Shown: one piece after another, positions 34,266-44,529 of the stretch
How positions within the stretch are numbered: position 1 is the first letter of the stretch
Layout of the letters: each line of letters begins with the position of its first letter
Position numbers and translations under genes: made by a program
Assembly: GCF_003337735.1 (NCBI RefSeq)
Contig: NZ_QPJY01000016.1
Location: 1 to 64,000, forward strand
DNA from: Thioalbus denitrificans
GTDB taxonomy: Bacteria; Pseudomonadota; Gammaproteobacteria; DSM-26407
Length of the DNA: 64,000 nucleotides
Reading direction: 5' to 3'
Notes under the pieces: model-generated
The model's input: the letters and a program-made list of their open reading frames with translations, nothing else
Database searches by the model: none
What the model was told of the DNA's origin: nothing

Positions 34266-35588
34266 ATGCCGGACCCCATGATGAACAGCAAGGAATTCGC
34301 CCGCCGCCGCCGCCGCCTGATGCAGATGATGGGGCGCGGCAGCATCGCCATCCTGCCCACCGCGCCGCAGAAGCACCGCAACCGCGATACCGAGTATCCC
34401 TATCGCCCCGACAGCGACTTCTACTACCTGACCGGGTTCCCCGAGCCGGAGGCGTGCCTGGTGCTGGTGCCGGGGCGCGGGCACGGCGAGTACATCCTCT
34501 TCAACCGCGAGCGCGATCCGGAGCAGGAGACCTGGACCGGGCGCCGGGCCGGCCAGGAGGGCGCCTGCGAGCGCCACGGGGCCGACGACGCCTTCCCCAT
34601 CACCGACATCGACGACATCCTGCCCGGGCTGATGGAGGACAAGGCGCGGGTCTACTACGCCATGGGCTGCGACCCGGAGTTCGACCGGCGGGTGATGGAG
34701 TGGCTCAACCGGGTGCGTTCCAAGTCCCGCGCCGGGGTGCACACGCCGGCGGAGTTCGTGGCCCTGGATCACCTGCTGCACGACATGCGCCTGTACAAGA
34801 GCCGCGGCGAGCTGAAGGCCATGCGCACCGCCGCCCGCATCTCCGCCGACGCCCACATCCGGGCCATGCGCGCCTGCCGGCCGGGGCTGATGGAGTACCA
34901 GGTGGAGGCGGAGATCCTGCACGAGTTCATGCATGGTGGCGCGCGCTCGCCGGCCTACCCCTCCATCGTCGCCGGCGGCGACAACGCCTGCATCCTCCAC
35001 TACACGGAGAACAGCGCCGAGCTGCGCGACGGCGACCTGCTGCTCATCGACGCCGGCGCCGAATACGACTGCTATGCCGCCGACATCACCCGCACCTTCC
35101 CGGTGAACGGCCGCTTCAGCGGACCGCAGAAGGCCCTCTACGATCTGGTGCTGGCCGCCCAGGCCGCCGCCATCGCCCAGGTGCGCCCGGGCAACCACTG
35201 GAACGCGCCCCACGAGGCCGCGGTGCGGGTACTGACCGAGGGGCTGGTGGAGCTGAAGCTGCTCAAGGGCTCGGTGGACGGGCTCATCGAGAACGGCGCC
35301 TTCCGGCGCTTCTACATGCACCGCACCGGCCACTGGCTGGGCATGGACGTCCACGACGTGGGCGACTACAAGGTGGGCAACGCCTGGCGCGAACTGGAGC
35401 CGGGGATGGTGATGACCGTGGAGCCGGGACTCTACGTGGCCGCGGGCAGCAGGGGCGTGGCCAAGCGCTGGCAGGGGATCGGCATCCGCATCGAGGATGA
35501 CGTGCTGGTGACGCGGGAGGGCGGCGAGGCGCTGACCGACGCCGCGCCCAAGGCGGTGGACGAGATCGAGGCATTGATGAAGGGCTAG
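34266..35588 (+). CDS. pepP: Xaa-Pro aminopeptidase
   Basis: This 440-residue metallopeptidase removes N-terminal residues before proline. The N-terminal creatinase-like domain has EYPYRPDSDFYYLTGFPEP. The pita-bread catalytic domain carries the dimetal ligands in LLIDAGAEYDCYAADITRTFPV (two Asp), HRTGHWLGMDVHDVG (His), TVEPGLYV (Glu) and GIGIRIEDDVLVT (Glu). The length matches E. coli PepP. Confidence 0.96.
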   Translation: MPDPMMNSKEFARRRRRLMQMMGRGSIAILPTAPQKHRNRDTEYPYRPDSDFYYLTGFPEPEACLVLVPGRGHGEYILFNRERDPEQETWTGRRAGQEGACERHGADDAFPITDIDDILPGLMEDKARVYYAMGCDPEFDRRVMEWLNRVRSKSRAGVHTPAEFVALDHLLHDMRLYKSRGELKAMRTAARISADAHIRAMRACRPGLMEYQVEAEILHEFMHGGARSPAYPSIVAGGDNACILHYTENSAELRDGDLLLIDAGAEYDCYAADITRTFPVNGRFSGPQKALYDLVLAAQAAAIAQVRPGNHWNAPHEAAVRVLTEGLVELKLLKGSVDGLIENGAFRRFYMHRTGHWLGMDVHDVGDYKVGNAWRELEPGMVMTVEPGLYVAAGSRGVAKRWQGIGIRIEDDVLVTREGGEALTDAAPKAVDEIEALMKG

Positions 35589-35712
35589 TTTCGGATCGCG
35601 GGCATGGAGTGGCGGGGCCGATCCCACATGCCGCCCTCGTGGCCCGAACAGAACTGGCGAACGGCTAATCAAAGCAATCGGAAGCGGCTCAAGCGCCGCG
35701 GAGTACCGGAAC

Positions 35713-37008
35713 ATGCAGGCGGATCCTCGCAACTCGCAACTCGAAACCGGAAACCCGGCCTACGACATCGCCATCGTGGGCGGCGGGCTCTCGGGCAGCA
35801 GCCTGGCCTGCGCCCTGGCCGGGTGCGGGCTGCGCATCGCGGTCATCGAGTCGGCCCCGCCGGCGGAGGACGGCGCCCCGGCGGCGTTCGACGAGCGGGT
35901 GCTGGCACTGGCCTACGGCAGCCGCCGGATCCTCGACGGGCTGGGCGTGTGGGCCGGGCTGGCCGCCGCGGCCGCGCCCATCCGCCGCATCCACGTCTCC
36001 GACCGCGGCCACTTCGGCTGCGTGCGCCTCGATGCGGCGGAGGAGGGGGTGGAGGCGCTCGGCTACGTGCTGCCCATGCGGCCGCTGGGGCGGGCCCTGG
36101 CCGCCGCGGCGCGGGCGGCCGCCGGCGTCGACTACCTCAACCCCGCCCGCTGCACCGCCGCCGGGCTGACCCCGGAGCTGGCCACCCTGACCCTGGAAAC
36201 CCCGGCGGGTGAGCGCACCCTGACCGCCCGGCTGCTGGTGGTGGCCGACGGCGGCCGCACGGGGCTGCAGGAGAGTCTCGGCATTCGCACCAGCGTGCGC
36301 GACTACGGCCAGAGCGCCATCATCGCCAACGTGGCGACGGAGTATCCCCACGAGGGGGTGGCCTACGAGCGCTTCACCGACACCGGCCCCCTGGCGCTGC
36401 TGCCCCTCGACGGGCACCGCTGCGCCCTGGTCTGGAGCGTGCCGCCGGACCAGGCCGGGGAGATCGCGGCGCTGCCCGACGCGCGCTTCCTGGAGCGGCT
36501 CCAGGCGCGCTTCGGAGAGCGCCTGGGCCGCTTCACGGCGGTGGGCGAGCGCCACGTCTATCCGCTGCGCCTGACGCAGGCGGGCGAGTGGGCCCGGCCG
36601 CGCCTGGTGCTGGTGGGCAACGCCGCCCACACGCTGCACCCCATCGCCGGGCAGGGATTCAACCTGGGGCTGCGGGACGTGGCGGTGCTGGCGGAGGTGC
36701 TGGCCGAGGCCGCCCGGGCCGGCGACGATCCGGGCAGCGCCGCGGTGACCCGCGCCTACGCCCGGCGCCGGCGCGTGGACCTGCGCCGCACCATCGGCCT
36801 GACCGATGCGCTCGCCCGGCTCTTTTCCAACGACCTGCCGCCGCTGGTGCTGGTGCGTGACCTGGGGCTGGTGGGCATGGGGCTCGTCCCGGGGCTGCGT
36901 CACTGGCTGGCGCGGGTGACCATGGGACTGGCCCGCCCCATCCCGCGCCTGGCGGGGGGGCGGCCCCTGTGCCACGCCGGGGACGCGGGCGATATCAGTG
37001 GCCAGTAG
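35713..37008 (+). CDS. ubiH: 2-octaprenyl-6-methoxyphenyl hydroxylase
   Basis: This 431-residue FAD monooxygenase of ubiquinone synthesis has the FAD-binding YDIAIVGGGLSGSSLACALAG, DG motif VVADGGRTGLQESLG and C-terminal GNAAHTLHPIAGQGFNLGLRD. The first 17 residues (MQADPRNSQLETGNPAY) precede the FAD fold and are encoded by heptamer-like repeats (CTCGCAACTCGCAACTCGAAA). UbiH is assigned by position after pepP. Confidence 0.92.
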   Translation: MQADPRNSQLETGNPAYDIAIVGGGLSGSSLACALAGCGLRIAVIESAPPAEDGAPAAFDERVLALAYGSRRILDGLGVWAGLAAAAAPIRRIHVSDRGHFGCVRLDAAEEGVEALGYVLPMRPLGRALAAAARAAAGVDYLNPARCTAAGLTPELATLTLETPAGERTLTARLLVVADGGRTGLQESLGIRTSVRDYGQSAIIANVATEYPHEGVAYERFTDTGPLALLPLDGHRCALVWSVPPDQAGEIAALPDARFLERLQARFGERLGRFTAVGERHVYPLRLTQAGEWARPRLVLVGNAAHTLHPIAGQGFNLGLRDVAVLAEVLAEAARAGDDPGSAAVTRAYARRRRVDLRRTIGLTDALARLFSNDLPPLVLVRDLGLVGMGLVPGLRHWLARVTMGLARPIPRLAGGRPLCHAGDAGDISGQ

Positions 37009-37133
37009 CCGGTAGCCAGTGGCCAGTGACGGTTCTTCCTGGCGTGATTGGCGCCTGGGTGAGAGCGACCGCGGTTTTCGGCTGATTGAACGACATAATG
37101 ACCGGCCCGGCATGACCGGCCGTGGAGCGGACC

Positions 37134-38402
37134 ATGCAGGCGAACCCTCAGAACCAGAAACCCGAACCCCGGAACTCCACCTATGACATCGCCATCGTCG
37201 GCGGCGGCATGGTGGGCGCCGCCCTTGCCTGCGCCCTGGGCGGCAGCCGCCTGCGGGTGGTGCTGGTGGATGCCGGGCCCGAGCCGGAGCCGCCCGCGGG
37301 CGGGGAGTACGATCTCCGCGTCTCGGCCGTCACCCGGGCCTCCGAGCGGATCTTCCGCGCCCTGGGCGCCTGGGAGGGGATGGTGTCGCGGCGCGTGGCC
37401 CCCTACCGCGAGATGCATGTCTGGGACGCCGTCGGCGGGTCCGGCGGCATCCACTTCGACTGCGCCGAGCTCGGCGAGGACAACCTCGGCTACATCATCG
37501 AGAACCGGGTGATCCGCGCGGCGCTGCTGGAGCGCCTGCGCGAACACGGCAACGTGGAATGCCGCTTCGGCACGTCCCTGACCGGGCTGCGCCGCCTCGA
37601 CGAGGAGGCGGTGCTGAGGACCGGCGGCGGCGAGATCCGCGCCCGGCTGGTGGTGGGGGCCGACGGCGCCCGCTCCTGGGTCCGCGACCAGGTCGGCGTG
37701 GCGGTGGAGGGGTGGGACTACGGCCACACGGCCATCGTGGCCACCGTGCAGACCGCCGAGCCCCACGGCGAGACCGCGCGGCAGCGGTTCCTGCCCGAGG
37801 GCCCGCTCGCCTTCCTGCCCCTCGGCGAGCCCCGCACCTGCTCCATCGTCTGGTCCACCGGGCACGCCCACGCCGAGGCGCTGCTGGCCCTGGACGAGGG
37901 GGAGTTCCGGGCCGAGCTCGAGGGCGCCTTCGGGTCAGCGCCGGGCGCCGTGACCCGGGTGGGGCCGCGGGCGGGATTCCCGCTGCGCATGCGTCACGCC
38001 GAGCATTACGTGGTGGAGCGCGTGGCCCTGGTGGGCGATGCGGCCCACACCATCCACCCGCTCGCCGGGCAGGGGGTGAACCTGGGGCTGCTCGACGCGG
38101 CCACCCTGGCCGAGGTGCTGCTGGCGGGGACCGCCGCCGGGCGCGACCCGGGCGGCCTCGCCACCCTGCGCCGCTATGAGCGCTGGCGGCGCGGCGACAA
38201 CCTGCTCATGATCGCCGCCATGGAGGGATTCAAGCGGCTGTTCGCCGGCAGCCTGTCGCCGCTGGCCTGGGCCCGCAACCTGGGGCTGGAGATCACCGAT
38301 CGGCTGCCGCCGCTCAAGGCGCTGTTCATGCGCCGCGCCCTGGGGCTCGGCGGCGACCTGCCGCGGCTGGCGCGGGGACTGCCGCCGGGCGAGGCCGCCT
38401 GA
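37134..38402 (+). CDS. ubiI: Ubiquinone hydroxylase UbiI/VisC
   Basis: This FAD monooxygenase of about 422 residues is paralogous to UbiH, with TYDIAIVGGGMVGAALACALGG, VVGADGARSWVRDQVG and GDAAHTIHPLAGQGVNLGLLD. The ATG at 37134 is chosen because GGAG is seven bases upstream; an in-frame GTG lies at 37122. As in ubiH, the residues before the FAD fold (QANPQNQKPEPRNS) come from repeat-like DNA. In the gap before it (36999-37031), CCAGTGGCCAGT-like words recur. UbiI hydroxylates C5 in aerobic ubiquinone synthesis. Confidence 0.91.
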   Translation: MQANPQNQKPEPRNSTYDIAIVGGGMVGAALACALGGSRLRVVLVDAGPEPEPPAGGEYDLRVSAVTRASERIFRALGAWEGMVSRRVAPYREMHVWDAVGGSGGIHFDCAELGEDNLGYIIENRVIRAALLERLREHGNVECRFGTSLTGLRRLDEEAVLRTGGGEIRARLVVGADGARSWVRDQVGVAVEGWDYGHTAIVATVQTAEPHGETARQRFLPEGPLAFLPLGEPRTCSIVWSTGHAHAEALLALDEGEFRAELEGAFGSAPGAVTRVGPRAGFPLRMRHAEHYVVERVALVGDAAHTIHPLAGQGVNLGLLDAATLAEVLLAGTAAGRDPGGLATLRRYERWRRGDNLLMIAAMEGFKRLFAGSLSPLAWARNLGLEITDRLPPLKALFMRRALGLGGDLPRLARGLPPGEAA

Positions 38403-38446
38403 AACCGCCCCGGGCAGGTGAACATTTGTTTCAGGCCGTCACGGGA

Positions 38447-38581
38447 TTCACCATGGAGGCACGGAGCCCACGGAGAATGGCGGTGTATTGATGCACCGTT
38501 GTCGACTGTGATGGTTCCGGCCCGAAGCGTGTGTTCTCCGGCACTTTTATCCTCCGTGGGCTCCGTGTCTCCGTGGTGGAT
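38447..38581. repeat. Intergenic element B: inverted repeat of CACGGAG words
   Basis: The left arm ATTCACCATGGAGGCACGGAG-CCCACGGAG (38447-38478) is inverted at 38552-38581 (CTCCGTGGGCTCCGTGTCTCCGTGGTGG). It occupies the ubiI-gcvT gap (38403-38716) and resembles elements A, C and D in plan but not in sequence. Confidence 0.82.
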
Positions 38582-38657
38582 GGCTGCTTTATCCGAATCG
38601 AACGGACAGGCATCGGCCGCGGCGGACGGGAATGGGCCGAAGGCGTACCGGCGCACT

Positions 38658-38685
38658 TTGACCGGGGGCGGGGCTCCGCTATAGT
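38658..38685 (+). promoter_or_regulatory. Sigma-70 promoter of the gcv operon
   Basis: TTGACC (38658-38663) and TATAGT (38680-38685) are separated by 16 bp, with the predicted start about 25 bases before the gcvT ATG. A leader this short leaves no room for a glycine riboswitch. Confidence 0.7.
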
Positions 38686-38716
38686 CGCGGATCTACAATC
38701 TGGCGGAAGGGGACCG

Positions 38717-39808
38717 ATGGACAAACGTACCGTGCTCTACGACCGGCATGTGGCGCTGGGCGCCCGGCTGGTGGATTTCGCCGGCTGGGCGATGCCCGTG
38801 CACTACGGCTCCCAGATCGAGGAGCATCACGCCGTGCGCACCGCCGCGGGCATGTTCGACGTCTCCCACATGACCATCGCCGACCTGCGCGGGGAGCGGG
38901 TGCGGGAGTTCCTGCGCCACCTGCTGGCCAACGATGTGGAACGGCTCCAGGTCCGCGGCAAGGCCCTCTACAGCTGCATGCTGAATGAGCGCGGCGGCGT
39001 GGTGGACGACCTCATCGTCTACTATCTGGAGGACGACTTCTTCCGCATGGTGGTCAACGCCGCCACCCGCGACAAGGACCTGGCCTGGATCGGGGCGCGC
39101 GCCCGGCCCTTCGACGTGGAGCTGCGGGAGCGGCGCGATCTCGCCATGATCGCCGTCCAGGGCCCCGAGGCCCGGGAGAAGGTCTACGCGGCGCTGGACC
39201 CGGCGCAGGCCGATCGCGCCCGCACGCTGCGTCCCTTCAGCGGCGTGGATGCCGGCGGCGTGTTCGTCGCCCGCACCGGCTATACCGGCGAGGACGGCTT
39301 CGAGATCCTGCTGCCCGAGGAGCGGGCCCCGGCCCTGTGGACCGACCTCCAGGAGGCGGGTGTACGGCCCTGCGGGCTCGGCGCGCGCGACACCCTGCGG
39401 CTGGAGGCGGGCATGTGCCTCTACGGCAGCGACATGGACGAGGAGACCTCGCCCCTGGAGTCGGGCCTGGGCTGGACCGTGGCCTGGGAGCCGGCCGAGC
39501 GGGATTTCGTCGGCCGCGCCGCGCTGGAGGCGCAGCGCGCGGCGGGCGTGGAGCGCCGCCAGGTGGGGCTGGTGCTGCAGGATCGCGGCGTGCTGCGCGG
39601 CCACCAGCGGGTGGTCGTGGAGGGCGCGGGGGAGGGCGAGGTCACCAGTGGCGGCTTCTCCCCGACCCTCGGCGTGGGGATTGCGCTGGCCCGCGTGCCG
39701 GCGCGGATCGGCACCGAGTGTCAGGTGGAAATTCGCGGCCGGCTGCATCGGGCCAGCGTGGTGAAGCCGCCTTTCGTGCGGCATGGCAAGCGTGTCTACA
39801 GTGTCTGA
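38717..39808 (+). CDS. gcvT: Glycine cleavage T protein (aminomethyltransferase)
   Basis: This 363-residue protein transfers the aminomethyl carbon from GcvH to tetrahydrofolate. Conserved blocks are [64 protein letters not shown] and the C-terminal [20 protein letters not shown]. An AAGGGGACCG ribosome-binding site precedes the ATG. Confidence 0.97.
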   Translation: MDKRTVLYDRHVALGARLVDFAGWAMPVHYGSQIEEHHAVRTAAGMFDVSHMTIADLRGERVREFLRHLLANDVERLQVRGKALYSCMLNERGGVVDDLIVYYLEDDFFRMVVNAATRDKDLAWIGARARPFDVELRERRDLAMIAVQGPEAREKVYAALDPAQADRARTLRPFSGVDAGGVFVARTGYTGEDGFEILLPEERAPALWTDLQEAGVRPCGLGARDTLRLEAGMCLYGSDMDEETSPLESGLGWTVAWEPAERDFVGRAALEAQRAAGVERRQVGLVLQDRGVLRGHQRVVVEGAGEGEVTSGGFSPTLGVGIALARVPARIGTECQVEIRGRLHRASVVKPPFVRHGKRVYSV

Positions 39809-39826
39809 GACGACCGGAGAGTCATC

Positions 39827-40219
39827 ATGAGTGAAGTGCCTGAGGGCCTTAAATATACCAGCAGCCACGAGTGGGTCCGCGCCGAGTCGGACGGCACCGT
39901 GACCGTGGGCATCACCGACCATGCCCAGGAGCTGCTGGGCGACCTGGTGTTCGTGGAGCTGCCGGAGGTGGGGCGCGGCGTCGGCGGCGGCGAGGAGTGC
40001 GGGGTGGTGGAGTCGGTGAAGGCCGCCTCCGATGTCTACAGCCCGCTGGCCGGCGAGATCACCGCGGTCAACGGGGCGCTGACCGACGCGCCCGAGCTGG
40101 TGAACCAGTCCCCGTTCGCCGACGGCTGGCTGTTCCGCCTGCGTCCGGCCGACAGCGCCGCGCTGGACAAGCTGCTGGACGCGAAGGCCTACCAGGCACA
40201 GCTGGACGACGAGGCCTGA
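39827..40219 (+). CDS. gcvH: Glycine cleavage H protein
   Basis: This 130-residue lipoyl carrier has the lipoylation site ESVKAAS with Lys65. It shuttles the methylamine group between GcvP, GcvT and dihydrolipoamide dehydrogenase (not encoded here). It lies 18 bp after gcvT. Confidence 0.98.
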   Translation: MSEVPEGLKYTSSHEWVRAESDGTVTVGITDHAQELLGDLVFVELPEVGRGVGGGEECGVVESVKAASDVYSPLAGEITAVNGALTDAPELVNQSPFADGWLFRLRPADSAALDKLLDAKAYQAQLDDEA

Positions 40220-40276
40220 CACCGGTGCGCCGCCCTGCCGCGGCGCACCCGCCCTGAAAAGCGCCGGAACGCGACC

Positions 40277-41674
40277 ATGCCCTTCATTCCCCATACCGAC
40301 ACCGACATCCGCGCCATGCTCGAGGCCATCGGGGCCGCCGACGTGGAGGCGCTCTTCGACGAGATCCCCGCCGCACTCCGGGCCGAAGTGCCGGAGAGCG
40401 TGCCCGGGGCGGCGGTGGAGATGGAGGTGGGGCGGCTGCTGCGGGATCGGGCCCGGCAGGACGGCACGCCGCTGTGCTTCATCGGCGCCGGCGCCTACGA
40501 GCACCACATCCCCGCGGCGGTCTGGGAGATCGTCACCCGCGGCGAATTCATGACCGCCTACACCCCCTACCAGGCCGAGGCCAGCCAGGGCACCCTGCAG
40601 GTGGTCTACGAGTTCCAGAGCATGATGGCGGCGCTGACCGGGCTCGAGGCGGCCAACGCCTCCCTCTACGACGGCGCCTCGGCCCTGGCCGAAGCGGTGC
40701 TGATGGCGGTGCGCGCCAACCGCCGCTCCAGGTCCCGGCGGGTGCTCCTGCCCGCCAGCGTGCACCCGGCCTATCGCAGCGTGGTGCGCACCATCGTCCG
40801 CCACCAGGGCATCGAGCTGGTGGAGATACCCTTCGATCCCGCTCACGGCCATGTGGATCCCGCGGCGCTGGACGGGTACGCGGGCGGCGAGGTCACCGCC
40901 GTGGTGATCCCCCAGACCAACTTCTTCGGCGTGCTGGAGGAGGTGGACGCCCTGACCGACTGGGCCCACGCCAACGGCGCGCTCGCCATCGCGCTGGCCA
41001 ACCCCGTGGCGCTGGCCCTGCTGAAGCCGCCGGGGCAGTGGGGCGGCAAGGGCGCGGACATCTGCTGCGGCGAGGGCCAGCCGCTGGGGGTGCCGCTCTC
41101 CTCGGGCGGCCCCTACTTCGGCTTCATGACCTGCCGCATGGAGCACGTGCGGCAGATGCCGGGCCGCATCGTCGGGCGCACCGTGGACCTGGAGGGGCGG
41201 CCGGGCTTCACCCTGACGCTGCAGGCGCGCGAGCAGCACATCCGCCGCGCCAAGGCCACTTCCAACATCTGCACCAACCAGGGGCTGATGGTCACCGCCG
41301 CCACCATCCACATGGCGCTGCTGGGCGCCGAGGGCCTGCGCCGGGTGGCCGCGGCATGCCACGCCAATACCCGCGCGCTGGCCGAACGGCTCACCGCGCT
41401 GCCGGGGGTGGAACCCGTCTTCGACCGGCCCTGTTTCCACGAGGTGGCCCTGCGCCTGCCGCTGCCGGTGGGCGAGACGCTGCGGGCGCTCGGCGCCCAG
41501 AACCTGCTCGGCGGCTACGACCTCTCCGGACCCTACCCGGAGCTGGGCCAGTCGCTGCTGGCCTGCGCCACCGAAACCAAGACCCCGGCCGACCTCGACG
41601 CCTACGCCGAGCATCTCGGCCGCATCATCCAGAAGCGCAACCCGGTGAAGTGCCCCATCCAGCCCAAGTGGTAG
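40277..41674 (+). CDS. gcvPA: Glycine dehydrogenase (decarboxylating) subunit 1
   Basis: This 465-residue alpha subunit of the split P protein has [39 protein letters not shown] and [21 protein letters not shown]. coli has a fused 957-residue GcvP, while this organism uses the two-gene form. The partner subunit is separated from it by tpx. Confidence 0.96.
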   Translation: MPFIPHTDTDIRAMLEAIGAADVEALFDEIPAALRAEVPESVPGAAVEMEVGRLLRDRARQDGTPLCFIGAGAYEHHIPAAVWEIVTRGEFMTAYTPYQAEASQGTLQVVYEFQSMMAALTGLEAANASLYDGASALAEAVLMAVRANRRSRSRRVLLPASVHPAYRSVVRTIVRHQGIELVEIPFDPAHGHVDPAALDGYAGGEVTAVVIPQTNFFGVLEEVDALTDWAHANGALAIALANPVALALLKPPGQWGGKGADICCGEGQPLGVPLSSGGPYFGFMTCRMEHVRQMPGRIVGRTVDLEGRPGFTLTLQAREQHIRRAKATSNICTNQGLMVTAATIHMALLGAEGLRRVAAACHANTRALAERLTALPGVEPVFDRPCFHEVALRLPLPVGETLRALGAQNLLGGYDLSGPYPELGQSLLACATETKTPADLDAYAEHLGRIIQKRNPVKCPIQPKW

Positions 41675-41738
41675 GCGCCGGAAACGGGCGCGCACCCGCG
41701 CTGACTGCAACCCGACCGATGGACAAAGGAGAGACCCG

Positions 41739-42242
41739 ATGGCAACAGTGACACTGCAGGGCAACCCCATCCACACCAACGGCGACCTGCCCGAGCTGGG
41801 CAGCACCGCGCCCGATTTCGTCCTGGTGGACAAGGACCTGGCCGATCGCTCCCTGTCCGACTACGCCGGCAAGACCAAGCTCATCAACATCGTCCCCAGC
41901 CTGGACACCCCGGTGTGCGCCATCTCCACCAAGAAGTTCAACGAGGCCGCCGCCGGCCGTGACGACCTGGCGGTGCTGGTGGTCTCCGCCGACCTGCCCT
42001 TCGCCTCCGGCCGTTTCTGCACCAGCGAGGGGGTGGAGAACGCGGCCACCCTGTCCATGATGCGCAGCCGCAACTTCGCCAAGGACTACGGCGTGCTGAT
42101 CACCGACGGCCCCCTGTCCGGCATCACCGCCCGCGCCGTGGTGGTGCTGGATGGCGACAACAAGGTCGTCTACACCCAGCTGGTGCCCGAGATCGCCCAG
42201 GAGCCCGACTACGAGGCCGCCCTGGCGGCCGCCAACGGGTAA
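41739..42242 (+). CDS. tpx: Thiol peroxidase
   Basis: This 167-residue atypical 2-Cys peroxiredoxin has peroxidatic Cys60 in [11 protein letters not shown] and resolving Cys94 in [14 protein letters not shown], matching Cys61/Cys95 of E. coli Tpx. It reduces lipid hydroperoxides using thioredoxin. It is placed between gcvPA and gcvPB on the same strand, apparently within the operon. An AAAGGAGAGACCC ribosome-binding site precedes it. Confidence 0.96.
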   Translation: MATVTLQGNPIHTNGDLPELGSTAPDFVLVDKDLADRSLSDYAGKTKLINIVPSLDTPVCAISTKKFNEAAAGRDDLAVLVVSADLPFASGRFCTSEGVENAATLSMMRSRNFAKDYGVLITDGPLSGITARAVVVLDGDNKVVYTQLVPEIAQEPDYEAALAAANG

Positions 42243-42376
42243 CGGATGCAGGCACAGCGAGGCGTGACGGGGGGCGTCCGCGCTTCCCCGTCACGCCTCG
42301 ATGCGGATGGCCCGACGCCACAACCGATACATTCCCGACGGAACACCGGATCCCGGCCCCTCAACCGACCGACGCC

Positions 42377-43837
42377 ATGCTCATTTTCGACCAGTCCAGC
42401 CCGGGCCGCCGGGCCACCTCACAGGCGCCGTCGGCCGTTGCCGCGGTCGACGACATACCCGCGGCCTTTCTGCGCAGCGAACCCCCCGGCCTGCCGGAGG
42501 TTTCCGAGCTGCAGGCGGTGCGCCACTACACCCGGCTGTCGCAGAAGAACTTCTCCATCGACACCCACTTCTACCCGCTGGGGTCGTGCACCATGAAGTA
42601 CAACCCGCGGGCGGCGAACCGCTTCGCGCTGCTGCCGGAGTTCCTGGCCCGCCACCCGGAGGCGCCGGAGAGCCACAGCCAGGGCTTCATGGCCTGCGCC
42701 TTCGAGCTGCAGGAGATGCTGCGGGCGATCACGGGCATGGCGGCGGTGTCGCTGGCGCCCATGGCCGGCGCCCAGGGCGAGTTCGCCGGGGTGGCCATGA
42801 TCCGCGCCTACCACGACGCCCGCGGCGACACGGCGCGGGCGGAGATGCTGGTGCCCGACGCGGCCCACGGCACCAATCCCGCCTCGGCGGTGATGTGCGG
42901 CTACAAGGTCCGCGAGATTCCCACCGACGACCAGGGCGACGTGGACCTCGAGGCCCTGCGCGCGGCCGTGGGGCCCCAGACCGCCGGCATCATGCTCACC
43001 AATCCCTCCACCCTGGGGGTGTTCGAGCGCCGCATCACCGAGATCGCCCGCATCGTCCACGAGGCCGGCGGCCTGCTCTACTACGACGGGGCGAACCTCA
43101 ACGCCATCCTCGGCAAGGTGCGTCCCGGCGACATGGGCTTCGATGTCATCCACCTGAACCTGCACAAGACCTTCGCCACCCCCCACGGCGGCGGCGGGCC
43201 CGGCGCCGGGCCGGTGGGGGTGAGCCGGCGGCTGGCGCCGTACCTGCCCATTCCCATGGTGGCCCGCGACGATGACGAGTACCGCTGGCTGGACGAGGAC
43301 GACCGGCCGGAGAGCATCGGCCGCATGGGCGCCTTCGCCGGCAATGCCGGCGTGATCCTGCGCGCCTGGGTCTATGCGCGCCTCATCGGCCGCGGGGGCC
43401 TGACCCGGGTCGCCGATTTCGCCACCCTGAACGCCAACTACCTGCAGGCGGGCCTGCGCGAGGCCGGCTTCGAGCTGGCCTTCCCGGAACGGCGCGCCAC
43501 CCACGAGTTCATCGTCACCCTGAAGCGCGAGGCCCGTTCCTTCGGCGTCTCCGCCATGGATTTCGCCAAGCGGCTGCTGGACTACGGCCACCATGCGCCC
43601 ACCACCTACTTCCCGCTGCTGGTGCCCGAGTGCCTGCTCATCGAGCCCACCGAATCGGAGAGCAGGGAGGCCCTGGACGCCTTCGTGGAGGCGCTGGTGA
43701 AGATCCGGGCCGAGGCGGAGAGCCAGCCGGAGCTGGTGAAGGGCGCGCCCTACACCCTGCCGGTGCGGCGCCTCGACGACGTCCGCGCCGCCCGCGATCT
43801 CGACCTGGCCTGGAAGCCGGGGACGGGTCACGAGTGA
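42377..43837 (+). CDS. gcvPB: Glycine dehydrogenase (decarboxylating) subunit 2
   Basis: This 486-residue PLP-binding beta subunit has the PLP lysine Lys264 in [24 protein letters not shown]. Other blocks are [14 protein letters not shown] and [18 protein letters not shown]. Together with GcvPA it decarboxylates glycine and loads the methylamine onto GcvH. The gap before it (42243-42376) shows no clear promoter. Confidence 0.96.
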   Translation: MLIFDQSSPGRRATSQAPSAVAAVDDIPAAFLRSEPPGLPEVSELQAVRHYTRLSQKNFSIDTHFYPLGSCTMKYNPRAANRFALLPEFLARHPEAPESHSQGFMACAFELQEMLRAITGMAAVSLAPMAGAQGEFAGVAMIRAYHDARGDTARAEMLVPDAAHGTNPASAVMCGYKVREIPTDDQGDVDLEALRAAVGPQTAGIMLTNPSTLGVFERRITEIARIVHEAGGLLYYDGANLNAILGKVRPGDMGFDVIHLNLHKTFATPHGGGGPGAGPVGVSRRLAPYLPIPMVARDDDEYRWLDEDDRPESIGRMGAFAGNAGVILRAWVYARLIGRGGLTRVADFATLNANYLQAGLREAGFELAFPERRATHEFIVTLKREARSFGVSAMDFAKRLLDYGHHAPTTYFPLLVPECLLIEPTESESREALDAFVEALVKIRAEAESQPELVKGAPYTLPVRRLDDVRAARDLDLAWKPGTGHE

Positions 43838-43950
43838 GGATGGCGCGCCATCATTCCCGGCACCCGGGAGTGCGAATCCGCCCGTTGGCGCAGGGGACGC
43901 GCCGGCTCCGGAACCTCGACCCGAAAACTGGCACTAACAACTGAATACCG

Positions 43951-44310
43951 ATGGCATCGTCCGCTACCGGCCTGACCCGCATCATCAACGCCGCCGGCTA
44001 TTCGCTGGCCGGGCTGCGGGCGGCGTTCCGCAACGAGGCGGCGTTCCGCCAGGAGTTGCTGCTGGTGGCGCTGGCGGTGCCCCTGGCCTGCTGGCTGGGC
44101 GACACCGGCATCGAGCGGGCCCTGATGATCGGCGCGGTGGGCAGCGTGCTGGTGGTGGAACTGCTCAACTCGGCGGTGGAGTCGGTGGTGGACCGCATCG
44201 GCCCCGAGCACCATGAGCTGGCCGGGCGCGCCAAGGACCTGGGATCGGCGGCGGTGCTCGTGTGCCTGCTGCTGGCCGCAGTGGTGTGGGGACTGGTCCT
44301 GCTCGGCTAG
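43951..44310 (+). CDS. dgkA: Diacylglycerol kinase
   Basis: This 119-residue integral membrane kinase has three helices and the DgkA signature ELLNSAVESVVDRIGPEHHELAGRAKDLGSAAV, with the early catalytic NEAAFRQE. It recycles diacylglycerol to phosphatidate. Just before the ATG are repeat-like words (CCGAAAACTGGCACTAACAACTGAA) related to the ACTGAAA array. Confidence 0.95.
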   Translation: MASSATGLTRIINAAGYSLAGLRAAFRNEAAFRQELLLVALAVPLACWLGDTGIERALMIGAVGSVLVVELLNSAVESVVDRIGPEHHELAGRAKDLGSAAVLVCLLLAAVVWGLVLLG

Positions 44311-44529
44311 TCCGACCCGGCGCGCCGGACCGCCCGGGCATCTTACCGACCGGCGGCTCGCCCGCAGGGAGTCCCCCGAAAGCGCCATGACTGCGTTGCA
44401 GCGCTTGACAAGGGAACAACCATTGCCTGCGCACCGCGCCTTGTCCTGGCACTTTCGGGGGGCTCTGAAAGTACTCTCCAAGAGTGACGCAGCACACTAG
44501 CTGCCCATTTTCCAATCTGGGAACCGAAC

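Noticed and set aside
38403-38716. Glycine riboswitch before gcvT
   Set aside because: The predicted promoter leaves a 25-nt leader, and no glycine aptamer core is visible. The gap is occupied by element B.
38693-41833. Long minus-strand open frame opposite gcvT-gcvH-gcvPA
   Set aside because: It is an antisense shadow of high-GC coding sequence: low-complexity His/Gln/Gly-rich product, no family features, and real genes on the plus strand throughout. The same holds for the other long opposite-strand frames (for example 59925-62378 and 33612-35732).
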